Source: Hormiphora californensis
Taxonomy: Eukaryota; Ctenophora; Tentaculata; Cydippida; Pleurobrachiidae
Length of the DNA: 64,000 nt
Assembly (NCBI GenBank): GCA_020137815.1
Contig: CM035354.1
Span: forward strand, 8,273,921 to 8,337,920
Direction: 5' to 3'
Of the stretch, positions 1 through 13,991 are shown one piece after another (position 1 is the first letter of the stretch; every line of letters starts with the position of its first letter). A program made the translations under genes and the position numbers. The notes below the pieces were generated by a model that ran no database searches, was not told the origin of the DNA, and saw only the letters and a list, made by a program, of their open reading frames with translations.

Positions 1-1188
1 ATCTCATGTGAGGTAGGGAAATGTGAGGTGGACCTGGGGAATAGATAATAGGTAGAAGATGAGATGGGTTACTGCTGCAATAAAATACCATCACCTGCAC
101 CACCAATATCAGAGTTGAAATTAGAGAATATCTAATTAAATGGTATCAAACTGGGGGGTATCAAACTACTGATATTGATGGAACTACGTAACAGTAATCG
201 GATAACTTTCTTTAAACTGTCAACAGTGATATATCTCACTGTCAAAAACAAAATTACCGAGAACTGATTGGTTAGCCTTTATATGGCAAAACTCTGATTG
301 ATATATTCATTTTCACTGACAGGACCTGCAGAGACCCTTGACTAGCTTGATAAAGGTCTATGATAGTTCTAAGACTATTTTAAAATATAACCATCTAACT
401 TACTCATCAGACTCTCTCTCTTTCTCGCTGACAACACTCAACAGCACATTGCACAACCACTAAGCTATGATTTATATTTTCTGACAACTAACATAGCACT
501 AAAAAAGTTAAAGTTTAAAGTTTTCAAAGATGAAAACAAAGATGAATTGTAATAAAAAGTTGTGTTATTCAGTAAGATCACTAAAACTATTGTACGGAAG
601 AATATAACAACAATAGAGATGACCACTACTACAATTGTGCGTGTTTATAGGAGGGGCGTGTTTGTATCTAAAAACAACACCTCTATATGGTTCACACCGG
701 AGAAATCTCAACTAAATTCCCAGTTAAATTGAAGTGCGCTATTATATACTAGCCAGCAGCAAATAGTGACCCTCCAATTCTGATAAGACCACACACGAAG
801 AGCCAAAATGATTTAACCGCCTGCGGCCTGAGTACACATTATCTCTCCATGGGCAAATGCAGGAGGGCAACATGAAAATAACCATCATCACAACTACAAC
901 TATAACACGTAAACCATGGAGAGTTAAACAACACCAAATAACCAACTGCTGTCAACGAGCAAGGAAACACAGAATGTGATAGTGAACCAACAAATTAAAT
1001 CCCTGGTGTATCGGAGAGATACAATGTGACACACTGTGTGATGTGACATGTGTTACAGTTACAAGGCGATGTGATTATAGAGTCTGAACGAGGTCTGGTG
1101 TAACGCCAGATGACACAAGAGACACAGTAATGTTACACAACATGGTGGGGATATAATGGCAGTCAGTGATGATAGATGAGACAGGGCT

Positions 1189-1190
<2 letters not shown>

Positions 1191-1262
<72 letters not shown>
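1191..1262. repeat. (GA)n microsatellite
   Basis: Uninterrupted dinucleotide GA array of about 36 units. It gives artificial Arg-Glu and Ser-Leu open frames on the two strands. Confidence 0.95.
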
Positions 1263-1268
<6 letters not shown>

Positions 1269-2079
1269 TGTGTAACTTCTGTTGTAGATTAGGATACATT
1301 ATAGCTGTATCATGTGTACCCGGAAACAACAACATACACGTTCATTCTGTTTACCCAACAAATCTACTATACCTAACCATGCGATAAATTATTCTATCGT
1401 GGCTTCACGTTGATCTCTGACAATCTTCTACCAAACTCTCTAAACAACTATCAGAATCTGACCCCTCCCCAGACTAATCTTATCACAGCTCATAAACACA
1501 ATGATACACCCAAGCAAGAAATGAAGGGAGTTGTAAGATCATTGCCTCTCATAACACACACAATGTAGCGCCACACGATATAAATACTAGTCTTGAGTAG
1601 TTGCTCTGGGCAACCGACAAAATTGGGAAGTGATTTCCGGGCACTATATCATCTCTCTCTCTCCCACATTTCTTATTCTCTATTTTCTTCTTTCTCTAGC
1701 TCTCCCCCGCCTTACTACACATGATGATATTGTGGTCTATGACCTATCAGATCATCATTTCCAACTCCGTAACATAGAGATCGCTCAAACTATAATAAAG
1801 TTATTAAATTCATTGAAACAAATTAAATAAACTATAACTTTGACAGAATCTAATTCCTCCAAGATAATAGTGACACTATAATTATACCCCAATAATATAT
1901 GCAACATACACGGGGAGGTAAGTTTAGTAACTTCTGGCACAGGACTGGCAGGAAAGAAAGGGACATGGTGCATTACAATAGACCTGAGCCATGACGCCGG
2001 GGACCGGAAACACTTCGCGTCACTACTGCAGTCCAAACAATGACCGTTCGGAAAAAAGAAAGCGAGCCAAGAGAGGACA

Positions 2080-2464
2080 CATAAACTGAGAAGGGGCAAG
2101 AGAGCAGCGTCGAAGAGCGAGAGCATAGAGAGAGAGAGGAGCGAGAGGAAGAGAGAGCGAGAGAGAGAGGAGAGAAGATGGAGAGCGAGAGAAGCGAGAG
2201 AGAGAGAGAGAGAGAAGAGCGAGCAGAGAGAAGAGAGAGAGAGCGCGCAGATCTAGAGCGCGAGCTAGATCGCGCTCTCTAGCGCGATAGAAGCTCGAGA
2301 TAGAGCGCGATTCTAGCGAGATTAGAGAGAAGCGCTCGAGGATAGAGAGCGAGAGAGATCCCGGATAAGAGGCTATGAGAGCGCAGCTTCTCTCTCTCTC
2401 TATCTCTCTCTCTCTTCTCTCTCTTCTCTCTCTCCATCTCACTCTCTTTTTTCTCTCTCTCCCT

Positions 2465-2497
<33 letters not shown>

Positions 2498-2510
2498 CCA
2501 CTGCAGTAAC
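2080..2510. repeat. GA-rich to TC-rich degenerate block
   Basis: The plus strand is purine-rich (GAGA) up to about 2220, has GCGC/CTAG-punctuated GA DNA in the middle, and turns pyrimidine-rich (TCTC) from about 2390. The two halves are roughly complementary, so the block could fold back. Confidence 0.7.
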
Positions 2511-4086
2511 AAGGTCACGCTTGGCTCACATACTGGCATCTCCGTTCAGAAGCGCGTGTAAAACCCACCGGTATAATAGTGCGTGGTGTGTGTGTAATCC
2601 GTCAAATGGTAATGTGATTAACGAGAGAGGGTTTTCACGTTTTTCCTCCCTTTTTACCAGGGGAGCAAGAGGGAAGGGGACAGGAAGGGGGTATAACAAT
2701 GAAACAGGGTAAATGAAAGAGACGGTTTAGCTAGCCTATAACAGGGTGGCGCCTATTAAACTGAAAGGGGCCTTGTCGGGTTCTATTAAAAGCTTTGTGG
2801 CTTACCGGAAGGACAGAGAGAGAGAGGAGGAAGAGACATATTGGAGTGAAGAGAGACATAAGTAGAGATAATTGAGCGAGGAGAGATAGAAAGAGGGAGG
2901 AGGACCTTGGCATAAGTCCAGCTATAATACAAGCAATTGATGCAGCACATAACATAAGGGGAGGAGATACAAATCTTGAAGTAGATACTTAGAGAAACTT
3001 AGAGATTGATGATGATGATGATGGTCTAGACGGGTCTAACGAGAGATCTAATATCGGAGATATAAATTGATGGATACTTCTAAAGTAACTATGGTTTGAA
3101 ATGAACCACTTTAAACAGATCACGGCCTCTTTACCTCAGCCTGCGTCAGTAGAGGAGAGAGAGAGAACTAAAGCCTGTTAGATGAGAGAAACTAGCCAAC
3201 GAATGATCAGTCAGCAGCCATAGAAATAGGAAAGCTCAAATTCATGTGTCTACGCTATACACACACACATTTATGATGTATATGATCAGCTTCAATTTGG
3301 TATCTAAACTGTCTCCGTGAAGAAGTGATATTTGTTCTCTACTAAAAAACTAAAAAACTAGAGTTGCAAGTATTGTCCACTACTAAAACTGCAGAGCGTG
3401 AGGGTAATTACTGGATAGCTACTGCTGGAGGTGGTGACAGTGGAATAGTTATGTAGAGAGAGGGAGAGAGGGAGATATGTTATCACACCCTCGAAAGGGA
3501 ATTAAAACGAGGGTGGGATACGCCGCTGTAAGGGGAGATGCCACATTCCACACACACCAGGCCGGGGAAGAGGAGGCGGTGAGAGAGACACTTCATCGGG
3601 TTTTAACATGCCGGCACACGATATTGTAATTCGAACTCATTACTCACAGAGTTAATGTTAATATCCATGTCATCATATTGTATTACAGGTTGTTAAGGAA
3701 CTGAAGACTGGTTGACGGCGAGTGAATTGCCCGGTGTCGTGAGACACCACACCAATCAATGTTAATTAATAATAAACGGGGATTACTTCCCAGTAGATTA
3801 GCGGAAATCAAGGGATTTCATTAAATAGCAAAATAAGGGGATAGTCAAAAATTAATTACTGTGCAGTTGGCGAGAAATGCAAGTAGCACGTAGACAAGAT
3901 ACCTACCTAAACGAAACGGGCCGGCGCAGGAAACCAAATCATTTGAACGGCGGGAATCCAACGCGACTTTGTCAAATTTCAAACTTTGGTCGCCGCTAAA
4001 TTATTTTATTCCGACGCATCTTTTTGCCGCGCGCGGGGTGCCGCGCACAGTTCAGTTGTAATTTAAAATTCGGCTCACCGTACCTA

Positions 4087-4304
4087 GTGGAAGCTCTTAC
4101 GGTAATTCCCACGCCCCGTGGGAAAGTTTTTGACCGTGGGAAAGTTTTCAAAGCGTGGGAAAAGAGAGATACATACAATAACTACAAAAAATAAATTGTT
4201 TTTTCTTAGTTATTGTATGTATCTCTCTTTTCCCACGCTTTGAAAACTTTCCCACGGTCGAAAACTTTCCCACGGGGCGTGGGAATTACCGTAAGAGCTT
4301 CCAC
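4087..4304. mobile_element. Hairpin MITE, TA target-site duplication
   Basis: Nearly the whole 218 bases form one fold-back. The left arm starts GTGGAAGCTCTTACGG and the right arm ends with its exact complement, CCGTAAGAGCTTCCAC. The arms are about 100 bases, with a short AT-rich loop near 4190-4205. A TA dinucleotide flanks each side (4085-4086 and 4305-4306). TA duplication is typical of Tc1/mariner-type non-autonomous elements. There is no coding capacity. Confidence 0.85.
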
Positions 4305-5038
4305 TAACCTGGCCTCAGAATTTTTTTTCTTGGAGGTTGCAGTTTTGAGTTTCCGCCTTCCGCGGGGCTTTCTTTGTCCCCCTTGAGCCCTACCGGGGCT
4401 TGCAGCCCATGGGTCCTGGTCGCGGGACTCTGTCCCTACACCCCGGCGGAGCTGCGACCATGACCCCGGGCGGACAGGACATCATCCCTATCCTCCACCA
4501 TCCAGAGTTAGGAGAGTGACCATATTTATTTACCAGAGTTAGGTTAAGTTTTTTGAGAATATTTGTTCGTTGGTGTGTGAAATCTAAATAGACAAAATCT
4601 TGGCTTTTGAGATGTTGGGTAGAGATGAGGGTAAAGAGAATTGGCCGAGTATGGGCCAGGAGAAACGAATCGTGTGACGTGCACGCCAAACGAAACGAAT
4701 GAAAACACAGCTAACGCAGCGTACCCAATAAGAACAATGAACATTTGAAAGTGGTGATATACTGTTGAAAAATGCAACCTGTGTAAATGTAATGGATTGT
4801 CTAATCTTAATATACTCAATGTTCAAACCTCTTGTGTGATAATGTGATAACGATATGCTATTTATAACTTAATACCGTTTTTTAGGTAAATATTAGGTTT
4901 TAATTTACATCCTTTTTGTGGTGAAAAATTTTTTAATTAATTTATTATACCGACTAATCTTGACAGTGTTTGTATGTGTGTGGCGTGTGTAGGCGTTGAT
5001 TTTGGTATGTGTGTGTGTGACGTGTGTGTATTTGTGTA

Positions 5039-5200
<162 letters not shown>

Positions 5201-5799
5201 ATGTGAGGAGCAAGTTCTAGTTAGTTAACTTATTAAACTATTTCTAACTTAATAATTAATTAACTTAGTTAGTTATTTTTACTGTTAAATCTACCCATTG
5301 TTTTCAATCCAGATAGTTATTAGATCATTGTTTCCGTGCCTACTGTCCATCTTAGTCGCAAGCCCGCTTTAGGTAACTGCTGAAGCTCTAAGCCTCTCAG
5401 CCTTGTAGGATATATATGACTTATTTGTATATGTCTGTAGTGTGAGAGCGGGACGAGTCACTTATATGACTCTAATATAAATATTGAAGTTCATTTTCAT
5501 TTTCATTTTCAGTTCCGTCCCTGGGTTTGTACTTTGTACAAACCACGTTCAAGCCTTAGGGAACAAAACGGTGACTTCTAAATGAAATTTGATATCGCCA
5601 GACGGCGACACTATTAGTAAAAAGCGATAATTTGTTATAGGTTAATCGCGGGTAAGTACAGTCGGACTTGCCTTGCTCGACCCTGTTTCCCCGCGCCCCA
5701 GGTCTCAACACAACAAAGCCGGACCCGGATTAATGTCATGTCAATTGATTCTCGGCAGATTCCTTTTTAGTACTTTGTCCGTGTGTTTTAACTTTTATA

Positions 5800-6003
5800 G
5801 TCGGATTTTAAATAACTGTCGTCAAATTTCTTAAAATGACCATAACTCCAGTTCCTGATAAGATAGAGTCCTGAAATTTGGAGGTTACGAAGATCATGCT
5901 ATGTTCTTCCGAACCCTCAAATTTCAAGTCTCTATCTTATCAGGAACCGGAGATATGACAAATTTTGTTATTTTTGAGAAACGACAGTTATTTAAAATCC
6001 GAC
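5800..6003. mobile_element. MITE with TA duplication, GTCGGATTTT ends
   Basis: Terminal inverted repeats of about 22 bases: the left end begins GTCGGATTTTAAATAACTG and the right end is its complement. The interior is also partly palindromic (GTTCCTGATAAGATAGAG against CTCTATCTTATCAGGAAC). TA flanks both ends (5798-5799, 6004-6005). The outer bases AGTCGGATTTT are shared with the element at 17715-17865, so the two probably belong to one family. Confidence 0.8.
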
Positions 6004-6450
6004 TATAATAGCGACTCTACACAATGTAGACTTAAGACTACATTTTCCTTGGCATGCGCTGCAGACCCCAAGTGCGCACGTTTTCCACGGCTTCTAGCAT
6101 AGGTCAAACATTTTCCTATCTTACTAGGAGAAATCTGTCGCTAGACTCTAGAATGTCTTCTTAGCTCTAAGTGGGTTCTAAGTTCTTCCGTGATCCGTCT
6201 AAGGCATATAGTTTTGATTTAGATACATACTTTGTCGGGGACTTTTAACATGTTAAACTGTTTTTAATGTTTATCAAGTAAACACTAATTAATTAGTTCG
6301 ACTACCAGCCGTTCGTATCGGAGCAGTGCGAGTGATCTGATGCTAGGCATATTTCTCTTTTGTTTGGAAACCATCTCTTTGTCAAAAGAGCTGTGTTCAA
6401 GTTAGGTTCAATATTGTTCCTATCTTTCCACCCAATACTTCTAGCATGAT

Positions 6451-9400
6451 ATGCAATCATTACGGAATGAAATCGATGAAATCTGTGATCGCCTAACAAA
6501 ATGTACAGAAAACGTAAGTATAATCCTTGCATTGGGAGGGGTGTGACTGTGAACACAGTTCTGTTTAAATCACGGGAGGGGTGGGATTTGAAATTCAATT
6601 AAACCGTGTGAGTAAGTATCAATTGTTAATATTTTGAGGATATAAATAGGAAAGCCATTTTACCCAACATACTCCTCCAGATACTAATATTGTATAATAC
6701 TCTTGCAGGGTAGGGTGAGGGTAGTATCAAAGAATGTAGATGAGGTTATACTGGAACTAGTTGACGATCACAACAACCAACACTCTGTCACCTGCAATGT
6801 CTATGTAAGTATTTCTCACCCCCTCCCTTACAAATCACCTGCAATGTCTATGTGAGTATTTCTCAACGGGTTCTCAACCCCACCCATTTATGATCATATT
6901 GCATCATTGTTTTCTTGCTGCTATTTTAGTTGTACTTTCTTTTTTATGTGTCGCAATGTAGTTTGTGTGCTAACTGCTAATTGTATGAATTTAAAAGACT
7001 GTTAACTTCGATAATTGTTTGAGAGACATATTATTGCAAACACGATTGTTAGGAACGGCTAACAGCACTCAAGGTGTCAACTACCTGCAATTTCATATGT
7101 TACCTGTTATAGCTTGGAAAACACTTGTCACAGACACGATATTTGAGTAGTGAAATAGTGAGCACACGTTGTGCACTTCTTGACTGTCATTTGTTTTGAT
7201 CAAAGAATCTTGAACACATAGCTGATTGACGTCAGACAGGTCTATATAATACCAATTTACCGCTAGTGTTCCAAATATGGGAAACATTAAGATTCACCTC
7301 TCAAGCACTAACAGTGTCCAAGGGAGAATTAATATAGGGCACCCTGCCAAACACTCGAGTTAAATAATAACTGGAAGAATTTATCTTTTAAACATCTACA
7401 CACGCGACACAGACGTTCGACAAATAATTCCCAACATCGTTCTGTGTTGGTGAAACAGTTTAAATGTATCTCAGCAGTTTAAATGTATCTCAGAATGAAA
7501 AGATTTATCTGCCATCGATGTGTTTGTTCTGTTAAATATCAAAGTGTGAACCCCTAACTCCCTCCCCCCTCCCTCCAGGAAGGATACCCGGAGCAGAGTC
7601 CCCTCTGGTACACTACCTCAGATCATAATCTAGTGATATCTACTATTGATCATCTCAACGAACATGGCAGATCGGTTAGTTACTTGTTCACACCTCTCTC
7701 CCTCTGTTAGTTAGTTGTTCACACCTTATATTAACCAGCTACGGCCCTCTCTTTGAATTGTTGATACAACGTGCTCCGTGGGCATCACGGACACAGTGTC
7801 AGACAAATCACTCTCCCCCTATTCCCATCCCCTTATCTTAAATAATTTACCCTATCCAACATTACATCACACCTCTCTAACAACTCTAAATGTGTTCCTA
7901 TATAACTGTGTTGACATAGCACTGCCCGAAACATTTCGATTTGTCCGGGTTGCACCAAGAGGCTGGCGTTGTTCGTAATAACATACTAACTTATAACAAT
8001 TGTTTATTTTGGAATGATTCCAATATATTTCCTAGATAACATCTGCATGTCAGTACATTGTGTCTCGTCTCAATACCGCTCTACACCTGGAGTGTGGTGG
8101 GGATCTTCTGGATAGCTCCTGTACTTCTGACGAAACCAACAACTTCTCTGTGAGTCTCTATAATGTATTGAAAACAACATGAATAGTACAATACAATATT
8201 GTTTAGGATGAGATAATAAGTGTACTAAGGCATTACAAAATGCTATTATTTAATATCATGTCTTATGAAATATTGGGACAGTTAAACATGGTCTAACTGC
8301 CACCACAGAAACTTATATCGGGGTATCTCCTTTATGGATATGTTTAGTTCATTTCTATAGACTGTTGGAGACTCAGAAAGTATGAATAAAACAACTCATT
8401 TCACTCTAATTTGTCCCGCTCCTAACACACTCATTCTCATTTGTCCCGCTCCATGATAGGAACCTCCATCCTCTAACATGTCCCTTCATGCCCCACAGGC
8501 GGATGATGAAGATGACCTCTTGAGTGACGAGGAATATTTCGAAGGACACCATGGACTGGTAATACTCGTGATCACTTTTTACCATTTCCTGTTACCTGAT
8601 CTCACCCCATCATCACACACACACCCTCTATAACCATGATGATTGAGCCCACACACACCCGCACAACGACTAGCAAACATTGTCCCTTTTTGAAGGGTTT
8701 GTGGCGCGGGGTAACAAGCGCGCGCTACTATCTGATCTTACATGTGCTTCTCTCTGAAGCTCAGTGCCGGTCCACTGTCATGTGCATATCAATGAGTGTT
8801 CAAATAATAACGTCCGACAGGAATTTAATTATGATCTAGCTCATAGTGTCTCATGCACATGTCATGTGTGAACGTGGTATTCAAAACCACAACAAACTTT
8901 TCCGCCGAGTCACGGAAACTGCAACCGCCTGACGCCTGCAATGATCTACTAATTGTTGGTCAAGGAGTCATCTTTGATGATAAACACTATAAAACTCTTT
9001 CCTTTCAGTGCGGATGATCCTGCAAGCCAGAGTGATGAACTGCAGATGGCAGCCGAACAGTTATCAGCTTTGGAAAAACTAAAAAAGTCCATCCGATCAG
9101 TTGAGGAAAATGTGCGTACTATTTTTAGATATCATTTCATTTTGATCAGCTGTCATTCTCACAAAGTAGAACTGACAGATTTTACGTAACCGGATCAAAT
9201 TTCAAATTATCTATCCGAATTATTTACTCTTTCTAATTCTATCCCAATTAGTTAGAAGTTCTACTGGGACCCGTTCTACTCAATGCCTCAATTTAAATTC
9301 GACTCTGGGAATTTAACAGCAATAAATATGATCATCCAGCTTTCCTCTCTTCTCACACTGCCACTTTTCAGGGTTTGGTGTACGGTTCAGTGCAGGCCAC

Positions 9401-10454
9401 AGACCGAATAATGAAAGAGCTGAAACTCATCTATAAATCTGCCAGTTACAAGACAGGGGTCTACTCAGTCAATGTAACTGATGACAGTCTTTACAAGTGG
9501 GATGTATACCTCAAAAAGTATGTGTAGGAGGAAGGAATTGTGGCTGTTTAGTATGCATGCTTATCCGAGCGAAGTGGGTATGAAACAATTACCACCAATC
9601 TTTTTTCAGAGTCGACCCAGATAGTCCTTTGATGGGTGACATAGCTAAACTCCCCGCCGAATCCCAACATATCCACCTTGGTATTATATTCGCTGACGAT
9701 TTCCCTTTCGCTCCCCCTTTTGTCAGAGTCATTCGGCCTTTGATTACAGGTATGTTATAGAAAGGGGACAGGAAGAGGGAGGGAGACAATTGTGTGGTGA
9801 TTTTACCATTTTAGGTAAACTTAGTATTTGTGCACATTTCCACCGGATGGACTACAATTTAAACTCACTGTCAGAACTCTCTTATCCCTCTATCACACTA
9901 TCCTCTACATCTCTAACATCTTGATTAGAGATCTGAGCAAGGACATCTTGGTCTTATTCTTTCAATGGTTTGATTTCCTCAGCTCAACGAGATCCTATTT
10001 CACATTTTTCAGGTGGCTATGTGCTGTCCGGTGGTGCGATCTGTATGGAGGTTCTCACTAAGCAAGGCTGGTCCAGTGCTTACTCCATCGAATCATTAAT
10101 ACTTCAGATTTCAGCAACCCTTGTCAAAGGGAAAGCACGCATTAAAACCGCTCAGGTAACTTGAAACAATTCCCTGATTTTACAATTAGTGACTGTTAAA
10201 GTGATGATGAAATGAATCACTTCATTTACTACCTTTATCTCTATCTCTCCCCTTTAGAACCACCAACCGTACACATTTGAGTTGGCCCTTCATACCTTTA
10301 AAGCTCTATCAGAAAACCACCAGCAAAATGGTAAATATATCCATCAATAATTTCTACAACTTCGTACAACATTGTTTTTCTATTTCCCCAGTACTGATGG
10401 TAACATCCTCCTCTCCTTTCAGGATGGGTAACGCCACCACAAGCAGAGGGATAA
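6451..10454 (+). CDS. UBE2Q: UBE2Q-type ubiquitin-conjugating enzyme E2
   Basis: Ubiquitin-transfer enzyme of the UBE2Q family: an N-terminal RWD-like region, an acidic linker and a C-terminal UBC fold. Exons: 6451-6513, 6709-6804, 7579-7674, 8036-8149, 8499-8558, 9009-9111, 9372-9517, 9610-9749, 10013-10155, 10258-10330, 10423-10454, giving about 356 residues. The family signature runs from [17 protein letters not shown] through [13 protein letters not shown] to [19 protein letters not shown], where the Cys of AICME is the thioester cysteine. It ends [10 protein letters not shown]. The start is the first ATG in an exon ending at a consensus GTAAGT. Exons 5 and 6 do not join in phase (one base short), so a microexon was missed, the donor lies elsewhere, or there is an indel. 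All other junctions are in phase. It is convergent with the next gene. Confidence 0.9.
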
Positions 10455-10897
10455 GACTCACCCCTTCAAGACCATTGGTTTCAGAGACAATTGATTCACA
10501 ATCAGAGAGACTCTTAGCATAGATATCAGACCATTTCAAAAAGCTCTGCTCAATTTACTATCGGGGGGGGGGGGGGTTTGAATTGAGGCCCTAAATATCG
10601 GGGGTTTGAATGGAGGCCCTAAATATCGGAAGATCAAACAACATCCTATCCGGGTAGAGAGAGAGAAATGGACATTTTTAATCATTAATGTTGTACAATA
10701 TGTTAAAAATTATTTTCGTAGTCGAAAAACAGGTAAACTCGTTGATTTGTCAAACATTTGAACTGCAAAATATAAAATTGAAAAATAGTAAGATTCAATC
10801 CTATTAAAGCACTCTAAAAACATGGATAGTAACACTCAATAGTTTTGGCAGCTAATTCTCACACAATACAATGCCGGATTTCAATATCAATTTGGCA

Positions 10898-12908
<2,011 letters not shown>

Positions 12909-13991
12909 GACATGTTGTGCAATAACAACAACCTAGAGAGGCAGGCAAAACTAGATGGAGCTGGAGTTTTGGAATTTTTTTATTTAGAACTCTTGGCAGG
13001 AACAATTGGTGAGACATTTTTTCCAACATATATTTGAAATCTTGGCAGAAGCTACGCTAAGTCTGCTTGTCGCTATCCTGTGTAATTATGCACGTCAGAC
13101 ACAATGTGCTTGTTGCATCTTGACATGTTTCTGACAGCGTGGTGCACTGTATTGGCATGGCAACACACTCCCTCCCCCTCCCTGCCCCCTAATAATTCCA
13201 GAGAGGGGCAGCCAGATCTAGAGCATGTCATACTGGAGACAAGCACACATTTATATACTACAATCCAAGCAGTCTGCCAAGAGTCCTAGCAAGCAGAGCA
13301 AGAAAAGGAGGGCTGATGGTGACACAAAGCTAATATACACTTTACACAAGTTACATAGTTCACAGATAAATCATGCTGGGATTTAGATAAATATACAACC
13401 CTTCTCTCTCGTTTAGATCAATATAACATTTCCTAGTTTTCATCCTTTCCATATATCGATAAAGATAAATACCAGAATAAAGCTACTGACGGCTACCCAG
13501 TTATAGAATTGTAGTAACAAATTCTAACGCGTGTTAGATAGTTAGTTACAATAACGCTCAGAAGATATATCTTGTAGGTATCAAGTATCAACTATCGATT
13601 CTGCAAAGTTCACATGGACAAATAAAACTAAAATATCCCAAGGAAAATAACACGCCCTTTCAGAAAGCAGCTCCCTCTCTCACAATATCTAATAAAACTA
13701 AATGAACCGCATAACGCACAGAGTAAACAAATATACCGGGAGGGGAGGGGACTGCTACAGGATGTCTTATGACATGCACAGGAAACATATGATGTAATGA
13801 GATACTGAGCACACACAACGCACTGGGTACAACATTACAGAGCACACTGTGTGGGTACTGCAGAGCACCACGAAGTGACCTCCCACGCTCTCACACTACT
13901 ATTTGTACTGTCCGGCTGGTAGTAAAATAACCCAATTACCCCCTCCTCCTCCGGCCTCCCTCTATTGCAGCGTGACCTTGTTCTCTCTCTT
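12909..13991. other. Intergenic, no gene seen
   Basis: About 1.1 kb between the FDPS start and the 3' end of the next minus-strand gene. Short open frames only; none has recognisable protein sequence or paired splice sites. It should contain the FDPS promoter. Confidence 0.5.

Noticed and set aside
1075-1387. Ser-Leu and Arg-Glu open frames over GA arrays (also near 2.3, 12.3, 23.1, 36.5 and 54.3 kb)
   Set aside because: They are dinucleotide repeats read in frame; nothing outside the array is protein-like.
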